The position numbers and the translations under genes were made by a program. Source: Bacteroidales bacterium UBA5621 (GTDB lineage Bacteria > Bacteroidota > Bacteroidia > Bacteroidales > VadinHA17). Taken from it: a DNA stretch of 13,487 bases. The notes under the pieces were generated by a model, which saw only the letters and a program-made list of their open reading frames with translations, made no database searches and was not told the origin of the DNA. Position 1 is the first letter of the stretch; each line of letters starts with the position of its first letter. The DNA is taken from positions 9,024 through 22,510 of the forward strand of contig DIKJ01000193.1 in the NCBI GenBank assembly GCA_002424525.1, in the 5' to 3' direction. Below are positions 1 through 7,061 of this stretch, piece by piece.

Positions 1-1245
1 CTGCCGGAACTTTCCCGGTTCAAGATGGTAGTATGAAGGGATAAGGACCTCCTGGTCTACTTCCGGAGAATCGTGTTCCGTTCTTCCTGTATAGTACTCC
101 CCTTCCTTTCTGTCGATAATTGTTTTAAGAACCTTTCCGACCTTTACCCTGTTGAGCTCGAGTGATATATTTTGCTGGATCAACATCAGTTCCGAGACCC
201 TCTCCTCTTTTACCTCTTCATGTATTTCATCCTTATAATTGTCGCCTGCCCAGGTATCCTCTTCGTGCGAATATGCGAATACCCCGAGCCTGTCGAACCT
301 GAAATCTGATATGAACTCCCTCAGTTCGTTGAACTCGGCTTTCGTTTCTCCCGGATGTCCGGCGATAAGCGTGGTTCTCAGGGTAACACCCGGAATTTTC
401 TCTCTGAGTTCTGAAAGAAGGATTTCAGTCTGCTTCCTGTTGTGTGATCTTTTCATCAGCTTAAGCATTTTGTCGCTGATATGCTGTATGGGAAGGTCGA
501 TATAATTGCAGACCTTTTCATTATCCCTGATGACCGGTATCAGCTTCTGAGGGAAATCTGCAGGGTACAGGTAATGAAGCCTGATCCACTCAAGCGACTC
601 AATATTTACCAGTTCACGAATCAGCTCCGGCAGTTTTCTCTTCCTGTAAAGATCGAGGCCATAATAACTGAGATCCTGTGCTATGAGTATGAGTTCCCCG
701 ACCCCTTTCGCGGCAAGTATGTTTGCTTCTTCAAGGATCGTCTCCAGAGGTTTTGAAACATATCTGCCCCTTATCATCGGGATAGCGCAGAAAGCGCAGG
801 TTCTGTCACAACCTTCAGATATTTTCAAATAGGCGTAGTGAGCAGGCCCTGTAAGCTCCCGGTCTGAAAGAAGCTCTCCCTGCAGGTTTATTCCCAGCTC
901 ATTCAGGATTCCATTTATATCGTTTACCCCGAAGTATTGATCCACCTCCGGTATTTCCTTCCTGAGAGCCGTCATATATCTTTCTGCCAGACAACCCATT
1001 ACGTAAAGATTGCCGATCTGCCCCGCCTCCTTTGCCTTAACGAATCTCATAATGGTGTCGATGGATTCTTCCTTCGCATCATTTATAAATCCGCAGGTAT
1101 TTATTATTACGTGACCGGGAACTATTTCACCGGCGTCGTGACTGATGCTGTATCCTCCTGCCCGGATCTGTTTGATGAGCTTCTCCGAGTCTGCAACATT
1201 TTTTGAGCAGCCCAGGGTTACAATATTAATATGCCTGCCTTTCAT
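1..1245 (-). CDS. rimO: Ribosomal protein S12 methylthiotransferase RimO (3' end beyond window)
   Basis: Radical SAM enzyme that adds a methylthio group to the conserved aspartate of ribosomal protein S12 (uS12). Translating the minus strand from the ATG at 1245 gives 415 codons, open to the window edge. The N-terminal UPF0004 domain has its three iron-sulfur cysteines at C13 (TLGCSK), C51 (INTCGF) and C85 (VMGCLAERY). The radical SAM CxxxCxxC motif is C146, C150, C153 in GCDRTCAFC. The C-terminal TRAM domain starts near residue 355 and is cut; roughly 15-20 residues are missing compared with the family length of about 430. The RimO-type sequence around these motifs favours RimO over the related MiaB. 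The start lies 35 nt after the ftsY stop, so the two genes are probably co-transcribed. Confidence 0.95.
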   Translation of the reverse strand, partial: MKGRHINIVTLGCSKNVADSEKLIKQIRAGGYSISHDAGEIVPGHVIINTCGFINDAKEESIDTIMRFVKAKEAGQIGNLYVMGCLAERYMTALRKEIPEVDQYFGVNDINGILNELGINLQGELLSDRELTGPAHYAYLKISEGCDRTCAFCAIPMIRGRYVSKPLETILEEANILAAKGVGELILIAQDLSYYGLDLYRKRKLPELIRELVNIESLEWIRLHYLYPADFPQKLIPVIRDNEKVCNYIDLPIQHISDKMLKLMKRSHNRKQTEILLSELREKIPGVTLRTTLIAGHPGETKAEFNELREFISDFRFDRLGVFAYSHEEDTWAGDNYKDEIHEEVKEERVSELMLIQQNISLELNRVKVGKVLKTIIDRKEGEYYTGRTEHDSPEVDQEVLIPSYYHLEPGKFRQ

Positions 1246-1280
1246 CCGGATCTCTTGCAAGAAAAAATGAAGGTTTTTGT

Positions 1281-2240
1281 TTAGTTCCCGGAGGAGAAGA
1301 GGGAATCGACGAATTCGTTACGGTTGAATATCTGGAGATCATCGAGCTTTTCGCCTATGCCGATATATCTGACCGGGATCCTGAACTGGTCGGAGATGCC
1401 GATCACCACACCTCCTTTGGCGGTACCGTCAAGCTTGGTTATTGCCAGGGCTGTGACATCCGTTGAGGCGGTGAACTGCTTTGCCTGTTCAAACGCGTTC
1501 TGTCCGGTGGAGCCGTCCAGTACAAGCAGTACTTCATGGGGTGCATCAGGTAATACCTTTTCAATCACCCGTTTGATCTTGGATAGTTCCGACATGAGGT
1601 TGATCTTATTATGCAGGCGTCCTGCTGTATCGATGATAACGACATCATAGCCTCCTGCCACACCGGATTTTACAGAATCGAAAGCGACTGAGGCAGGATC
1701 GGACCCCATTTTCTGTTTAACGACCGGCACCCCTGCCCTGTCGGCCCAGATCTGGAGCTGATCGATTGCTGCAGCCCTGAAAGTGTCGGCTGCGCCCAGT
1801 AAAACCTTTTTGCCTGCAATCTTGTACTGGTGTGCCAGTTTGGCTATGGTGGTCGTTTTGCCGGAGCCATTAACACCTACAACCATAATAACATAGGGAA
1901 CAGATTTCAGGGGTGAGGAAAAATCGGATTCCTGCCCGCTGGCATTCTGCTCAAGAAGTGCGGTGATCTCTTCTTTCAGAATGACATTTAATTCATTAGT
2001 ATTAAGATATTTATCTTTTGCCACCCGCGATTCGATCCTTTCGATTATCCTCAGGGTAGTTTCAACCCCTACATCAGAAGAGACAAGGACCTCTTCAAGA
2101 TTGTCAAGCACATCGTCATCAACCTTTGATTTACCTGCCACTGCTCTTGACAACCGCGTGAGAAGGTTCTCCTTGGTTTTTTCAAGCCCTTTCTCAAGGC
2201 TGACCTTTTTCTCTTTTGATGCAAATCCAAACCAGCCCAT
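1281..2240 (-). CDS. ftsY: Signal recognition particle receptor FtsY
   Basis: SRP receptor GTPase that docks ribosome-SRP complexes at the inner membrane for co-translational insertion. From MGWFGF the protein is 319 aa. A helical N domain covers about residues 15-100. The NG GTPase follows: P-loop GVNGSGKTT (122-130), DTFRAAA (152-158), DTAGRLHNK (204-212) and TKLDGTAKGG (268-277), all intact. The acidic A domain of proteobacterial FtsY is absent, as is usual in Bacteroidota. A longer frame opens at 2306, but its first 22 codons run through a terminator hairpin and past a likely -7 box, so the ATG at 2240 is preferred. No clear Shine-Dalgarno sequence is present. It precedes rimO on the same strand. 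Confidence 0.96.
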   Translation of the reverse strand: MGWFGFASKEKKVSLEKGLEKTKENLLTRLSRAVAGKSKVDDDVLDNLEEVLVSSDVGVETTLRIIERIESRVAKDKYLNTNELNVILKEEITALLEQNASGQESDFSSPLKSVPYVIMVVGVNGSGKTTTIAKLAHQYKIAGKKVLLGAADTFRAAAIDQLQIWADRAGVPVVKQKMGSDPASVAFDSVKSGVAGGYDVVIIDTAGRLHNKINLMSELSKIKRVIEKVLPDAPHEVLLVLDGSTGQNAFEQAKQFTASTDVTALAITKLDGTAKGGVVIGISDQFRIPVRYIGIGEKLDDLQIFNRNEFVDSLFSSGN

Positions 2241-2265
2241 ATCGGTGTTATCTGATTTTGAAATC

Positions 2266-2273
2266 CAAAGATA
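2266..2273 (-). promoter_or_regulatory. Probable -7 box for ftsY (TATCTTTG)
   Basis: Read on the minus strand this is TATCTTTG, a perfect match to the Bacteroidota -7 consensus TAnnTTTG. It ends 25 nt before the preferred ftsY start, which would give a leader of about 20 nt. No good -33 TTG sits at the usual distance because that position is occupied by the terminator hairpin. The first base of the box is the last base of the terminator U-tract. Confidence 0.6.
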
Positions 2274-2303
2274 AAAAAAGCTTTCTTCAGGAAAGAAGAA
2301 AGC
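2273..2303 (-). terminator. Intrinsic terminator after the rpmB-rpmG-DUF4295 genes
   Basis: On the minus strand a 9-bp perfect stem (GCTTTCTTC / GAAGAAAGC) with a 6-nt loop is followed directly by seven T. It lies 28 nt after the DUF4295 stop codon and before ftsY, so it should end, at least partly, the ribosomal protein transcript. Confidence 0.75.
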
Positions 2304-2331
2304 CAATCATATCTTCAAAGGGTTAATAATG

Positions 2332-2487
2332 TTATTTCCGGGTGAAAAAATCCTTGATATGATCATTATGAACGATCTCTTCCTTGAACAGGTACGCACC
2401 GGTTTTCCCGGATTTTGTCATTTTGATGCATTTGGTAAACAGCTTGCCCGTTCCTGTCTTCAGTGTTGCAACAACCTTCTTTGCCAT
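2332..2487 (-). CDS. DUF4295 family small basic protein
   Basis: A 51-aa, lysine-rich protein beginning MAKKVVATLKTGTGKLFTK and ending KDFFTRK. I recognise it as the DUF4295 family, which in Bacteroidota is encoded directly after rpmG and before ftsY. The position here fits exactly: 12 nt after the rpmG stop, same strand, with the terminator 28 nt downstream. Size, charge and location beside L28 and L33 suggest a ribosome-associated protein, but that role is inferred. No signal peptide, membrane segment or known catalytic motif is visible. The length is normal for the family and the gene looks intact. Confidence 0.88.
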   Translation of the reverse strand: MAKKVVATLKTGTGKLFTKCIKMTKSGKTGAYLFKEEIVHNDHIKDFFTRK

Positions 2488-2499
2488 TTTATATCTCTT

Positions 2500-2688
2500 T
2501 TACTTTATTTCCTTGTGAACTGTATGTCTCTTCAGAATGGGATTATATTTCTTCCTCTCAAGCCGGTCAGGAGTATTCTTCCGGTTCTTGGTTGTGATAT
2601 ACCTGGAAGTCCCTGGTTTGCCGCTCTCCTTGTGTTCAGTGCACTCCAGAATAACCTGTAGTCTGTTCCCTTTAGCCTTCTTTGCCAT
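2500..2688 (-). CDS. rpmG: 50S ribosomal protein L33 (bL33)
   Basis: A 62-aa basic protein of the large ribosomal subunit. It has the L33 pattern: [20 protein letters not shown] at the start, then [23 protein letters not shown], and a basic C-terminus. Only one cysteine (C16) is present, so this is the zinc-independent (C-minus) form rather than the four-cysteine form. It lies 14 nt after the rpmB stop and 12 nt before the DUF4295 gene, consistent with one operon of ribosomal genes. Confidence 0.96.
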   Translation of the reverse strand: MAKKAKGNRLQVILECTEHKESGKPGTSRYITTKNRKNTPDRLERKKYNPILKRHTVHKEIK

Positions 2689-2702
2689 TTTGTATTATGT
2701 TT

Positions 2703-2945
2703 TTAATAATTCAGGATGTAACCTTTTTCCTTAGCTTCCTTAAGAACCGGAATAAGTCCTTTCTTGCCAATCAGTCGTATACCGGCGGCTGAAATTTTAA
2801 GGGAGATCCATCTCTCCTCTTCTGGGAGGTAATATTTCTTTTTGAAAAGATTCGGGTAAAATCTCCTCTTAGTCCTTCTTTTTGAGTGAGAAACGTTGTT
2901 CCCGACCATCGCCCTTTTCCCTGTGACCTGACAAATCTTTGACAT
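2703..2945 (-). CDS. rpmB: 50S ribosomal protein L28 (bL28)
   Basis: An 80-aa protein of the large ribosomal subunit with the typical N-terminus [20 protein letters not shown], the basic [14 protein letters not shown] stretch, and a C-terminal [15 protein letters not shown] segment. Length is normal for the family. It is the first gene of the rpmB-rpmG-DUF4295 unit. The 123 nt between it and cinA are AT-rich and are the likely site of the operon promoter. Confidence 0.97.
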   Translation of the reverse strand: MSKICQVTGKRAMVGNNVSHSKRRTKRRFYPNLFKKKYYLPEEERWISLKISAAGIRLIGKKGLIPVLKEAKEKGYILNY

Positions 2946-2995
2946 CGGTATATCTTTTTACTTCCTGTTTAAATTTCTCTTTTTAAAATGAAGCG

Positions 2996-3026
2996 CAAAA
3001 TACGTGATTTTTATTTGATTAACCAA
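2996..3026 (-). promoter_or_regulatory. Candidate promoter of the rpmB operon
   Basis: On the minus strand a TTG (3024-3026, inside TTTTTGG) is followed after 21 nt by TATTTTG (2996-3002). The latter resembles TAnnTTTG but is one base short. It lies about 50 nt before the rpmB start in the AT-rich gap after cinA. The match is imperfect. Confidence 0.35.
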
Positions 3027-3068
3027 AAATTAAGATCAAATTTTTTCAACATGCCTGTTAAATTCCTG

Positions 3069-4310
3069 TCAGAGGCTTTTTATCTGCCTTCTGAGCAGGT
3101 TGAGTGCAGCCAGTGAGAATCTCTCAATATTGACATGTCTTTCCCTGCCGAGGGTATGTTTCTCTGTGGCTGTTCTGTTCTCTGATGCTACGGCAATCCA
3201 CACGGTTCCTACAGGTTTTTCGGGAGTTCCTCCGCCGGGTCCCGCGATCCCCGAAATTGCGACGGCGAGATCCGTTCCGAGAAGTCTCCTTACTCCTTCC
3301 GCCATGCTTCTGACGGACTCTTCGCTCACGGCTCCCTTTTCCCTGATCAGCTCCTCAGGAACACCAAGGATCCCGGTTTTTACACTGTTATTATAAGCTA
3401 TTACAGAACCTTTGAAATAGTCAGAACTGCCGGGAACTGAGGTTATGAGACCGGCGATCCTTCCCCCTGTACAGCTTTCGGCTGTTGAGAGTGTCAGGTT
3501 CTTTTCCCTGAGCAGTAGGCCAGTTACCTTCTCAAGGGGCTCTTCATTTTCCGAAAAAATGAGGTCCGGGATAAGTTTGCGAAGTTCACCCACCTGCTCT
3601 TCTACCTGGCGGGCAAGAGATCCGGCATCTTTTCCGGTAGCAGTGAGCCTCAGTTTTATTACTCCGTAGCACGGGAGATAAGCCAGTCGGATATTCCCGG
3701 GGAGTGACGCTTCGAAACCGGCCAGCGTTTCGGCCAGTTTTGCCTCGAATGTTCCGTAGGTCATTATGGTTCTGTGTATTATAACCTGGGTCGTGAACCT
3801 GCTTTTCAAAGCAGGCATAACATGCTCACTCATAATATACTTCATTTCTGCAGGGACACCCGGCATTGAAACAAAGATCGTCCCGTCCTTCTCGAACCAC
3901 ATGCCGGGGGCGGTACCCATTTTGTTTTCAAGGATGGTGCAGGATTCCGGCACGTCGGCCTGTCTGCGGTTATTATCGTTCATGGGGTAGCCCCGGCGTT
4001 TCACCATCTCTTCAATCATTTCCAGTATTTCCCTGTTGGTTACCAGCCTGGTATTGAAGAATTCGCAGAGAGCAGGTTTGGTAATGTCATCGCTGGTCGG
4101 CCCCAGTCCCCCGGTTACCAGGACCACATCGGACCTGCCCGCAACCTGGCTGAGGGCACTTATAATGTCCTCGTGCCTGTCGTGAACGGATACTCTTCTT
4201 TGAACATCAAACCCGGCCTTGCTCAGCTCCGCTCCTATCCATGCGGAGTTGGTATCGACAGTCTGGCCGATGAGGATTTCATCCCCTATGGTTAATATTT
4301 CAGCTCTCAT
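3069..4310 (-). CDS. cinA: CinA family protein (nicotinamide-nucleotide amidohydrolase type)
   Basis: A 413-aa two-domain CinA protein. Residues 1 to about 170 form the molybdopterin-binding-like (MoCF) domain, with ILTIGDEILIGQTVDTNSAW at 5-24 and TGGLGPTSDDIT at 66-77. Residues from about 255 form the PncC-type domain, with TAESCTGG at 276-283 and GIAGPGGGTPEKPVGTVW at 354-371. In the family this C-terminal domain deamidates nicotinamide mononucleotide in pyridine nucleotide salvage, and full-length CinA can also carry ADP-ribose pyrophosphatase activity. The link to competence comes from other bacteria and is not implied here. An upstream in-frame ATG at 4334 is less likely because it falls in a promoter-like box; the MRAEIL start matches the family. 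The stop codon is TGA. Confidence 0.94.
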   Translation of the reverse strand: MRAEILTIGDEILIGQTVDTNSAWIGAELSKAGFDVQRRVSVHDRHEDIISALSQVAGRSDVVLVTGGLGPTSDDITKPALCEFFNTRLVTNREILEMIEEMVKRRGYPMNDNNRRQADVPESCTILENKMGTAPGMWFEKDGTIFVSMPGVPAEMKYIMSEHVMPALKSRFTTQVIIHRTIMTYGTFEAKLAETLAGFEASLPGNIRLAYLPCYGVIKLRLTATGKDAGSLARQVEEQVGELRKLIPDLIFSENEEPLEKVTGLLLREKNLTLSTAESCTGGRIAGLITSVPGSSDYFKGSVIAYNNSVKTGILGVPEELIREKGAVSEESVRSMAEGVRRLLGTDLAVAISGIAGPGGGTPEKPVGTVWIAVASENRTATEKHTLGRERHVNIERFSLAALNLLRRQIKSL

Positions 4311-4333
4311 AATAATTGATTGTAACTGGATCA

Positions 4334-4341
4334 CAAAATTA
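4334..4341 (-). promoter_or_regulatory. Probable -7 box for cinA (TAATTTTG)
   Basis: On the minus strand TAATTTTG matches TAnnTTTG exactly and ends 23 nt before the preferred cinA ATG. No TTG is found at 19-21 nt upstream, so only half of the promoter is supported. Confidence 0.5.
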
Positions 4342-4421
4342 AGCTTTATGGATCAATTGCAGTTAATCCTTTAAGAAAAGAGATCCCCGAACGCAAATAC
4401 AGACCAGAAGTGGTTTAAACT

Positions 4422-4452
4422 CCGGATTGCAAAGTGTTGTTGCCGGATTGCA
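4422..4452. repeat. Paired 10-nt direct repeat in the divergent intergenic region
   Basis: CCGGATTGCA occurs at 4422-4431 and again at 4443-4452, exactly 21 bp apart (two helical turns). It lies between the divergent cinA and propeller lipoprotein genes, about 90-115 nt before the latter. The spacing suits a protein-binding site, but two short copies could be chance. Otherwise the gap 4342-4537 shows no gene or RNA that I recognise. Confidence 0.3.
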
Positions 4453-4537
4453 CCGTTCGTTGTTAAGAATAACCATGAGCCTTTAGACGTAAAGACGTAT
4501 TCGTGATTTTTTAATATCTTTACTGGAAAATAGATAA

Positions 4538-5554
4538 ATGAGAAGAAAAGTTTACAGGATCTCTTGTTTTGCAGCAATTTTTCTTTTCACCATTGTTTCA
4601 TGCGTGAAGGATGGTTTCGGCCCGTTCCCTGCAGACGTGAGTTTTAATATCAGTGGCAGGCTGCTCGAGGGAAGAAGGATCAGCTGTATTGATATAGACA
4701 AAAAGGGAAATTATTGTATAGGTTCTGAATCGGATCTCTTCTATTTTAACAATGGTCGCCAGGATCTGTACAGGCTTGATCATCCGGTGCTGGATGTTGC
4801 GATTGCTGAGGATGCGAGTGTCTGGATAGGAACAAATGGCGGTGGTCTGGGTCACCTGACCGGCAAGGGTATTACATGGTACACCAAAGCCAATTCAGGT
4901 TTGCCGAGGGATTATATCAGGCATGTCGAGCTTGCTCCCGACGGCACGGTATGGTTTTCAAGCTGTGCCCACCAGCTTGGAGGACTTGGAGTTTTTGACG
5001 GGTGGAAGTTCAGTTTTTTTACGCCGGAAAACTCACCACTAAATCAGAATGTCATACAGGATATTAACATTGACAGGGATGGAGTTGTCTATATCGCCAC
5101 AGCCGGAACAGTAGGCAGATCTAATATTTACCGCATCAGGGACAAGAAATGGGATTGTCTGGGCGACGAAGAAGGTATGTTTTACTGGATCTTCTCTTTC
5201 ACGGTTTCGCCTACCGGAACCATTTACGTTATTGAGGATTTCTCATTGTCGTCCTATTTCTGCGGGTCCAATAACCTATGGGAATTAAGCAATAACCGAT
5301 GGAGCAAGATTGAAACTGATGATGTTACAATAAGTGGTTTTTTCTCCCAGGTAATTGCCGATCAGAGAGGCTTCTGCTGGATTCCCGGTTATGATGATAA
5401 TACCCCCGTATTGTATGTTTACAATGGGAACACGTGGATCAGCTCGCCGGCTGACACCTTTCCCGGTGACTTTTTTACATGCATGGAAGTGGATTACGAC
5501 AATAATATCTGGCTGGGAACTTATTCAAACGGTGTTTTCATATTAAGACAATAA
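4538..5554 (+). CDS. Secreted lipoprotein with seven-bladed propeller repeats
   Basis: A 338-aa predicted lipoprotein. Residues 1-22 form a type II signal peptide (MRRK, hydrophobic core, lipobox TIVSC with C22). Seven repeats follow that resemble two-component-regulator propeller blades. Their cores are near residues 49-70, 85-107, 127-153, 172-200, 219-250, 269-296 and 313-336, with signatures such as SVWIGTNGGGLG, GTVWFSS and NNIWLGTYSNGV. Seven blades suggest a complete closed propeller facing the periplasm or cell surface, probably for binding. Unlike hybrid two-component systems, no histidine kinase or Y_Y_Y domain is fused to it. No catalytic residues are recognisable. The next gene begins 10 nt after its stop, which suggests co-expression. 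Confidence 0.85.
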   Translation: MRRKVYRISCFAAIFLFTIVSCVKDGFGPFPADVSFNISGRLLEGRRISCIDIDKKGNYCIGSESDLFYFNNGRQDLYRLDHPVLDVAIAEDASVWIGTNGGGLGHLTGKGITWYTKANSGLPRDYIRHVELAPDGTVWFSSCAHQLGGLGVFDGWKFSFFTPENSPLNQNVIQDINIDRDGVVYIATAGTVGRSNIYRIRDKKWDCLGDEEGMFYWIFSFTVSPTGTIYVIEDFSLSSYFCGSNNLWELSNNRWSKIETDDVTISGFFSQVIADQRGFCWIPGYDDNTPVLYVYNGNTWISSPADTFPGDFFTCMEVDYDNNIWLGTYSNGVFILRQ

Positions 5555-5564
5555 TATTAAAGGA

Positions 5565-6026
5565 ATGAAGAAGATCGTCATACTTTCGTTTATTTTGTTT
5601 ACAACAGCTGTCGCATCTGTAGCCCAGCTGGCTGTCGGATACAATACTGACGGGAATACCCTGACTCTTTCGACGAATCCCGAAAACAGGATATGGGGTG
5701 AGTTCCGGGTCAACACAAAAGCTTACAATCAGGCTGGCTGGTCATATAATGACCGGGGCATTACGCAGGCCTATCTTCTGACCCCGGTTTTTAATGCAAA
5801 GGGCGTCACGCTTTATGCAGGCGGCGGACTGGGGGTGAATCTGCTTTCCGAAGGAAGGGATAAGTGGGTCAGTGTCAATATCCCAGCCGGACTGAAGATG
5901 AACCCTTTCGACAAGTTACCAGGTTTGTACCTTTTCGGGGAATATGACCCGATGATCATTGTGGCTGAAGATGTTCCGGTGATTCATTGTATATCGGCGG
6001 GGTTCAGAATTGTACTCAGGAATTAA
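5565..6026 (+). CDS. Small secreted outer-membrane-barrel-like protein, unknown function
   Basis: A 153-aa protein with a Sec signal peptide (MKKIVILSFILFTTAVASVA, likely cleaved before or just after Q21). The mature part alternates polar and hydrophobic residues with many glycines and aromatics (GEFRVNTKAY, GVTLYAGGGLGVNLL, GLYLFGEYDPM) and ends in SAGFRIVLRN. That pattern suggests a small beta-barrel or beta-sandwich of the outer membrane. I do not recognise the family. It starts 10 nt after the propeller lipoprotein and is followed at once by a terminator-like hairpin, so the two genes look like one two-gene unit. Confidence 0.8.
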   Translation: MKKIVILSFILFTTAVASVAQLAVGYNTDGNTLTLSTNPENRIWGEFRVNTKAYNQAGWSYNDRGITQAYLLTPVFNAKGVTLYAGGGLGVNLLSEGRDKWVSVNIPAGLKMNPFDKLPGLYLFGEYDPMIIVAEDVPVIHCISAGFRIVLRN

Positions 6027-6043
6027 AACCAACTGTGGTTTTT
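6025..6043 (+). terminator. Terminator-like hairpin after the barrel-like gene
   Basis: AAAACCA (6025-6031) pairs with TGGTTTT (6036-6042) around the 4-nt loop ACTG, and the right arm supplies the T-rich tail. It begins within the stop codon of the upstream gene. Confidence 0.55.
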
Positions 6044-6090
6044 GTATGAGGGATTGGGCTAAAGCCTTGTGAAAAAGCGGTGTTCCGGAA

Positions 6091-6188
6091 CCGTTGGCTA
6101 AAGCCAACGGTAATTAATTGTATACCTGAGAGATATATTTCCAAGTATTTCTCTAAAGAGATCAATTGCCGTCAGCTTCAGCTGACGG
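6091..6188. repeat. REP-like doublet: two inverted 20-nt hairpins
   Basis: Hairpin 1 (6091-6110) is CCGTTGGCTAAAGCCAACGG and hairpin 2 (6169-6188) is CCGTCAGCTTCAGCTGACGG. Each is a perfect 9-bp stem with a 2-nt loop. Read on the opposite strand, hairpin 2 has loop GA, so both fit CCGTyrGCTrAAGCyrACGG in inverted orientation, the layout of paired REP elements. The spacer is itself partly symmetric: AATTAATTG near 6112-6120 against ATCAATTG at 6161-6168, and AGAGA against TCTCT. A third degenerate core, GGCTAAAGCC, lies at 6057-6066. REP elements of this kind are moved by TnpA_REP (RAYT) transposases; none is encoded in this window. Confidence 0.7.
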
Positions 6189-6190
6189 TT

Positions 6191-6220
6191 TTGAGATTCA
6201 ACTTTTGAGGCATAACTTTG
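6191..6220 (+). promoter_or_regulatory. Bacteroidota-type promoter for the TauE/SafE gene
   Basis: TTG at 6191-6193, a 19-nt spacer, and TAACTTTG at 6213-6220. Both boxes match the consensus (-33 TTG, -7 TAnnTTTG) with normal spacing. The -7 box ends 20 nt before the ATG at 6241. The -33 box starts 2 nt after the second REP-like hairpin. Confidence 0.75.
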
Positions 6221-6240
6221 TCTTATTCTAAAGGCAGATT

Positions 6241-7014
6241 ATGGAAATAATAATTATCAGTTTTGTTGCATTTATTACTGCCATACTCACCTTTTTTTCG
6301 GGATTTGGTCTGGGGACAATACTGGCCCCGGTTTTTGCAATCTTTTTTCCGATAGATATTGCCATTGCGCTGACGGGTGTTGTTCATTTTTCCAACAACC
6401 TCTTTAAAATTACACTGGTCGGTAGACATACAGACAGGGCAGTATTGCTCAGGTTTGGTATTCCGGCAATCGTAGCCTCCTTCGCAGGAGCATGGTTATT
6501 GATACGGATGACTCACTTGCCGGCGCTGGTTCAATATCAGATGTCGGGCAGGGAGTTTGAGATCATGCCTGTGAAGCTTATTATTGCCATTCTTTTGATC
6601 ACTTTCTCAATTCTTGAGATTGCACCCTCTGTTCAGAAGTTACAGTTTAACAAGGATAAGCTTGTCCTGGGGGGTATATTAAGTGGTTTCTTTGGTGGAC
6701 TGACAGGGATACAGGGAGCAATCCGAAGTGCGTTTCTGATAAAAAGCGGATTGACAAAAGAGGCATACATTGCGACCGGGGTTGTTATTGCATGCCTGGT
6801 TGATTTTACCAGGCTGTCGGTATATGCTTCCCGGTTCACTGCTTCAAATCTTAATGAAAACCTCACATTGCTTATATCTGCAACACTGGCAGCGATTTCC
6901 GGCGCATACCTTGGCAGTAAATTGTTAAAGAAAATCACCCTGAGGTTTATTCAGGTATTGGTTGCAATAATGTTGATCCTGATTTCAATAGCTTTGGGTT
7001 CAGGTATAATTTAA
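6241..7014 (+). CDS. TauE/SafE family membrane transporter (DUF81)
   Basis: A 257-aa polytopic inner-membrane protein with about seven or eight hydrophobic segments arranged as two similar halves, each beginning with a glycine-rich stretch: FSGFGLGTILAPVFAIFF (residues 19-36) and GGILSGFFGGLTGIQGAIRS near 144-163. This is the layout of the TauE/SafE family, whose studied members export sulfite, sulfoacetate or related organic anions. The substrate here cannot be told from sequence. The start fits the consensus promoter 20 nt upstream. The DoxX-family gene follows after 45 nt with no terminator visible between them, so the two are probably co-transcribed. Confidence 0.88.
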   Translation: MEIIIISFVAFITAILTFFSGFGLGTILAPVFAIFFPIDIAIALTGVVHFSNNLFKITLVGRHTDRAVLLRFGIPAIVASFAGAWLLIRMTHLPALVQYQMSGREFEIMPVKLIIAILLITFSILEIAPSVQKLQFNKDKLVLGGILSGFFGGLTGIQGAIRSAFLIKSGLTKEAYIATGVVIACLVDFTRLSVYASRFTASNLNENLTLLISATLAAISGAYLGSKLLKKITLRFIQVLVAIMLILISIALGSGII

Positions 7015-7024
7015 ATGGAATACT

Positions 7025-7061
7025 AACACCATAACATAACACCATAACGCCATAACGCCAT
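7025..7061 (+). repeat. Short tandem repeats in the leader of the DoxX gene
   Basis: AACACCATAAC occurs at 7025-7035 and 7038-7048. The core CCATAAC is present three times (7029, 7042, 7050), and a fourth partial copy, CCAT, at 7058-7061 supplies the first two bases of the DoxX start codon. Periods are 13, 8 and 8 nt. The array fills nearly the whole gap between the two membrane protein genes. Confidence 0.65.

Noticed and set aside
752..765. TTTTGAAACATAT resembling the lipoprotein operator word
   Set aside because: It lies within the rimO coding sequence, encodes conserved residues (RYVSKP region) and has no paired copy 41 bp away.
2241..2306. Upstream start for ftsY adding 22 residues (MAFFFPEESFFYL...)
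   Set aside because: The added codons are read from the terminator hairpin and the -7 box, and the extra residues do not resemble any FtsY N-terminus.
7025..7061. CRISPR-like array
   Set aside because: The units are only 7-11 nt with spacers of 0-2 nt, there are no unique spacers of normal length and no cas genes nearby.
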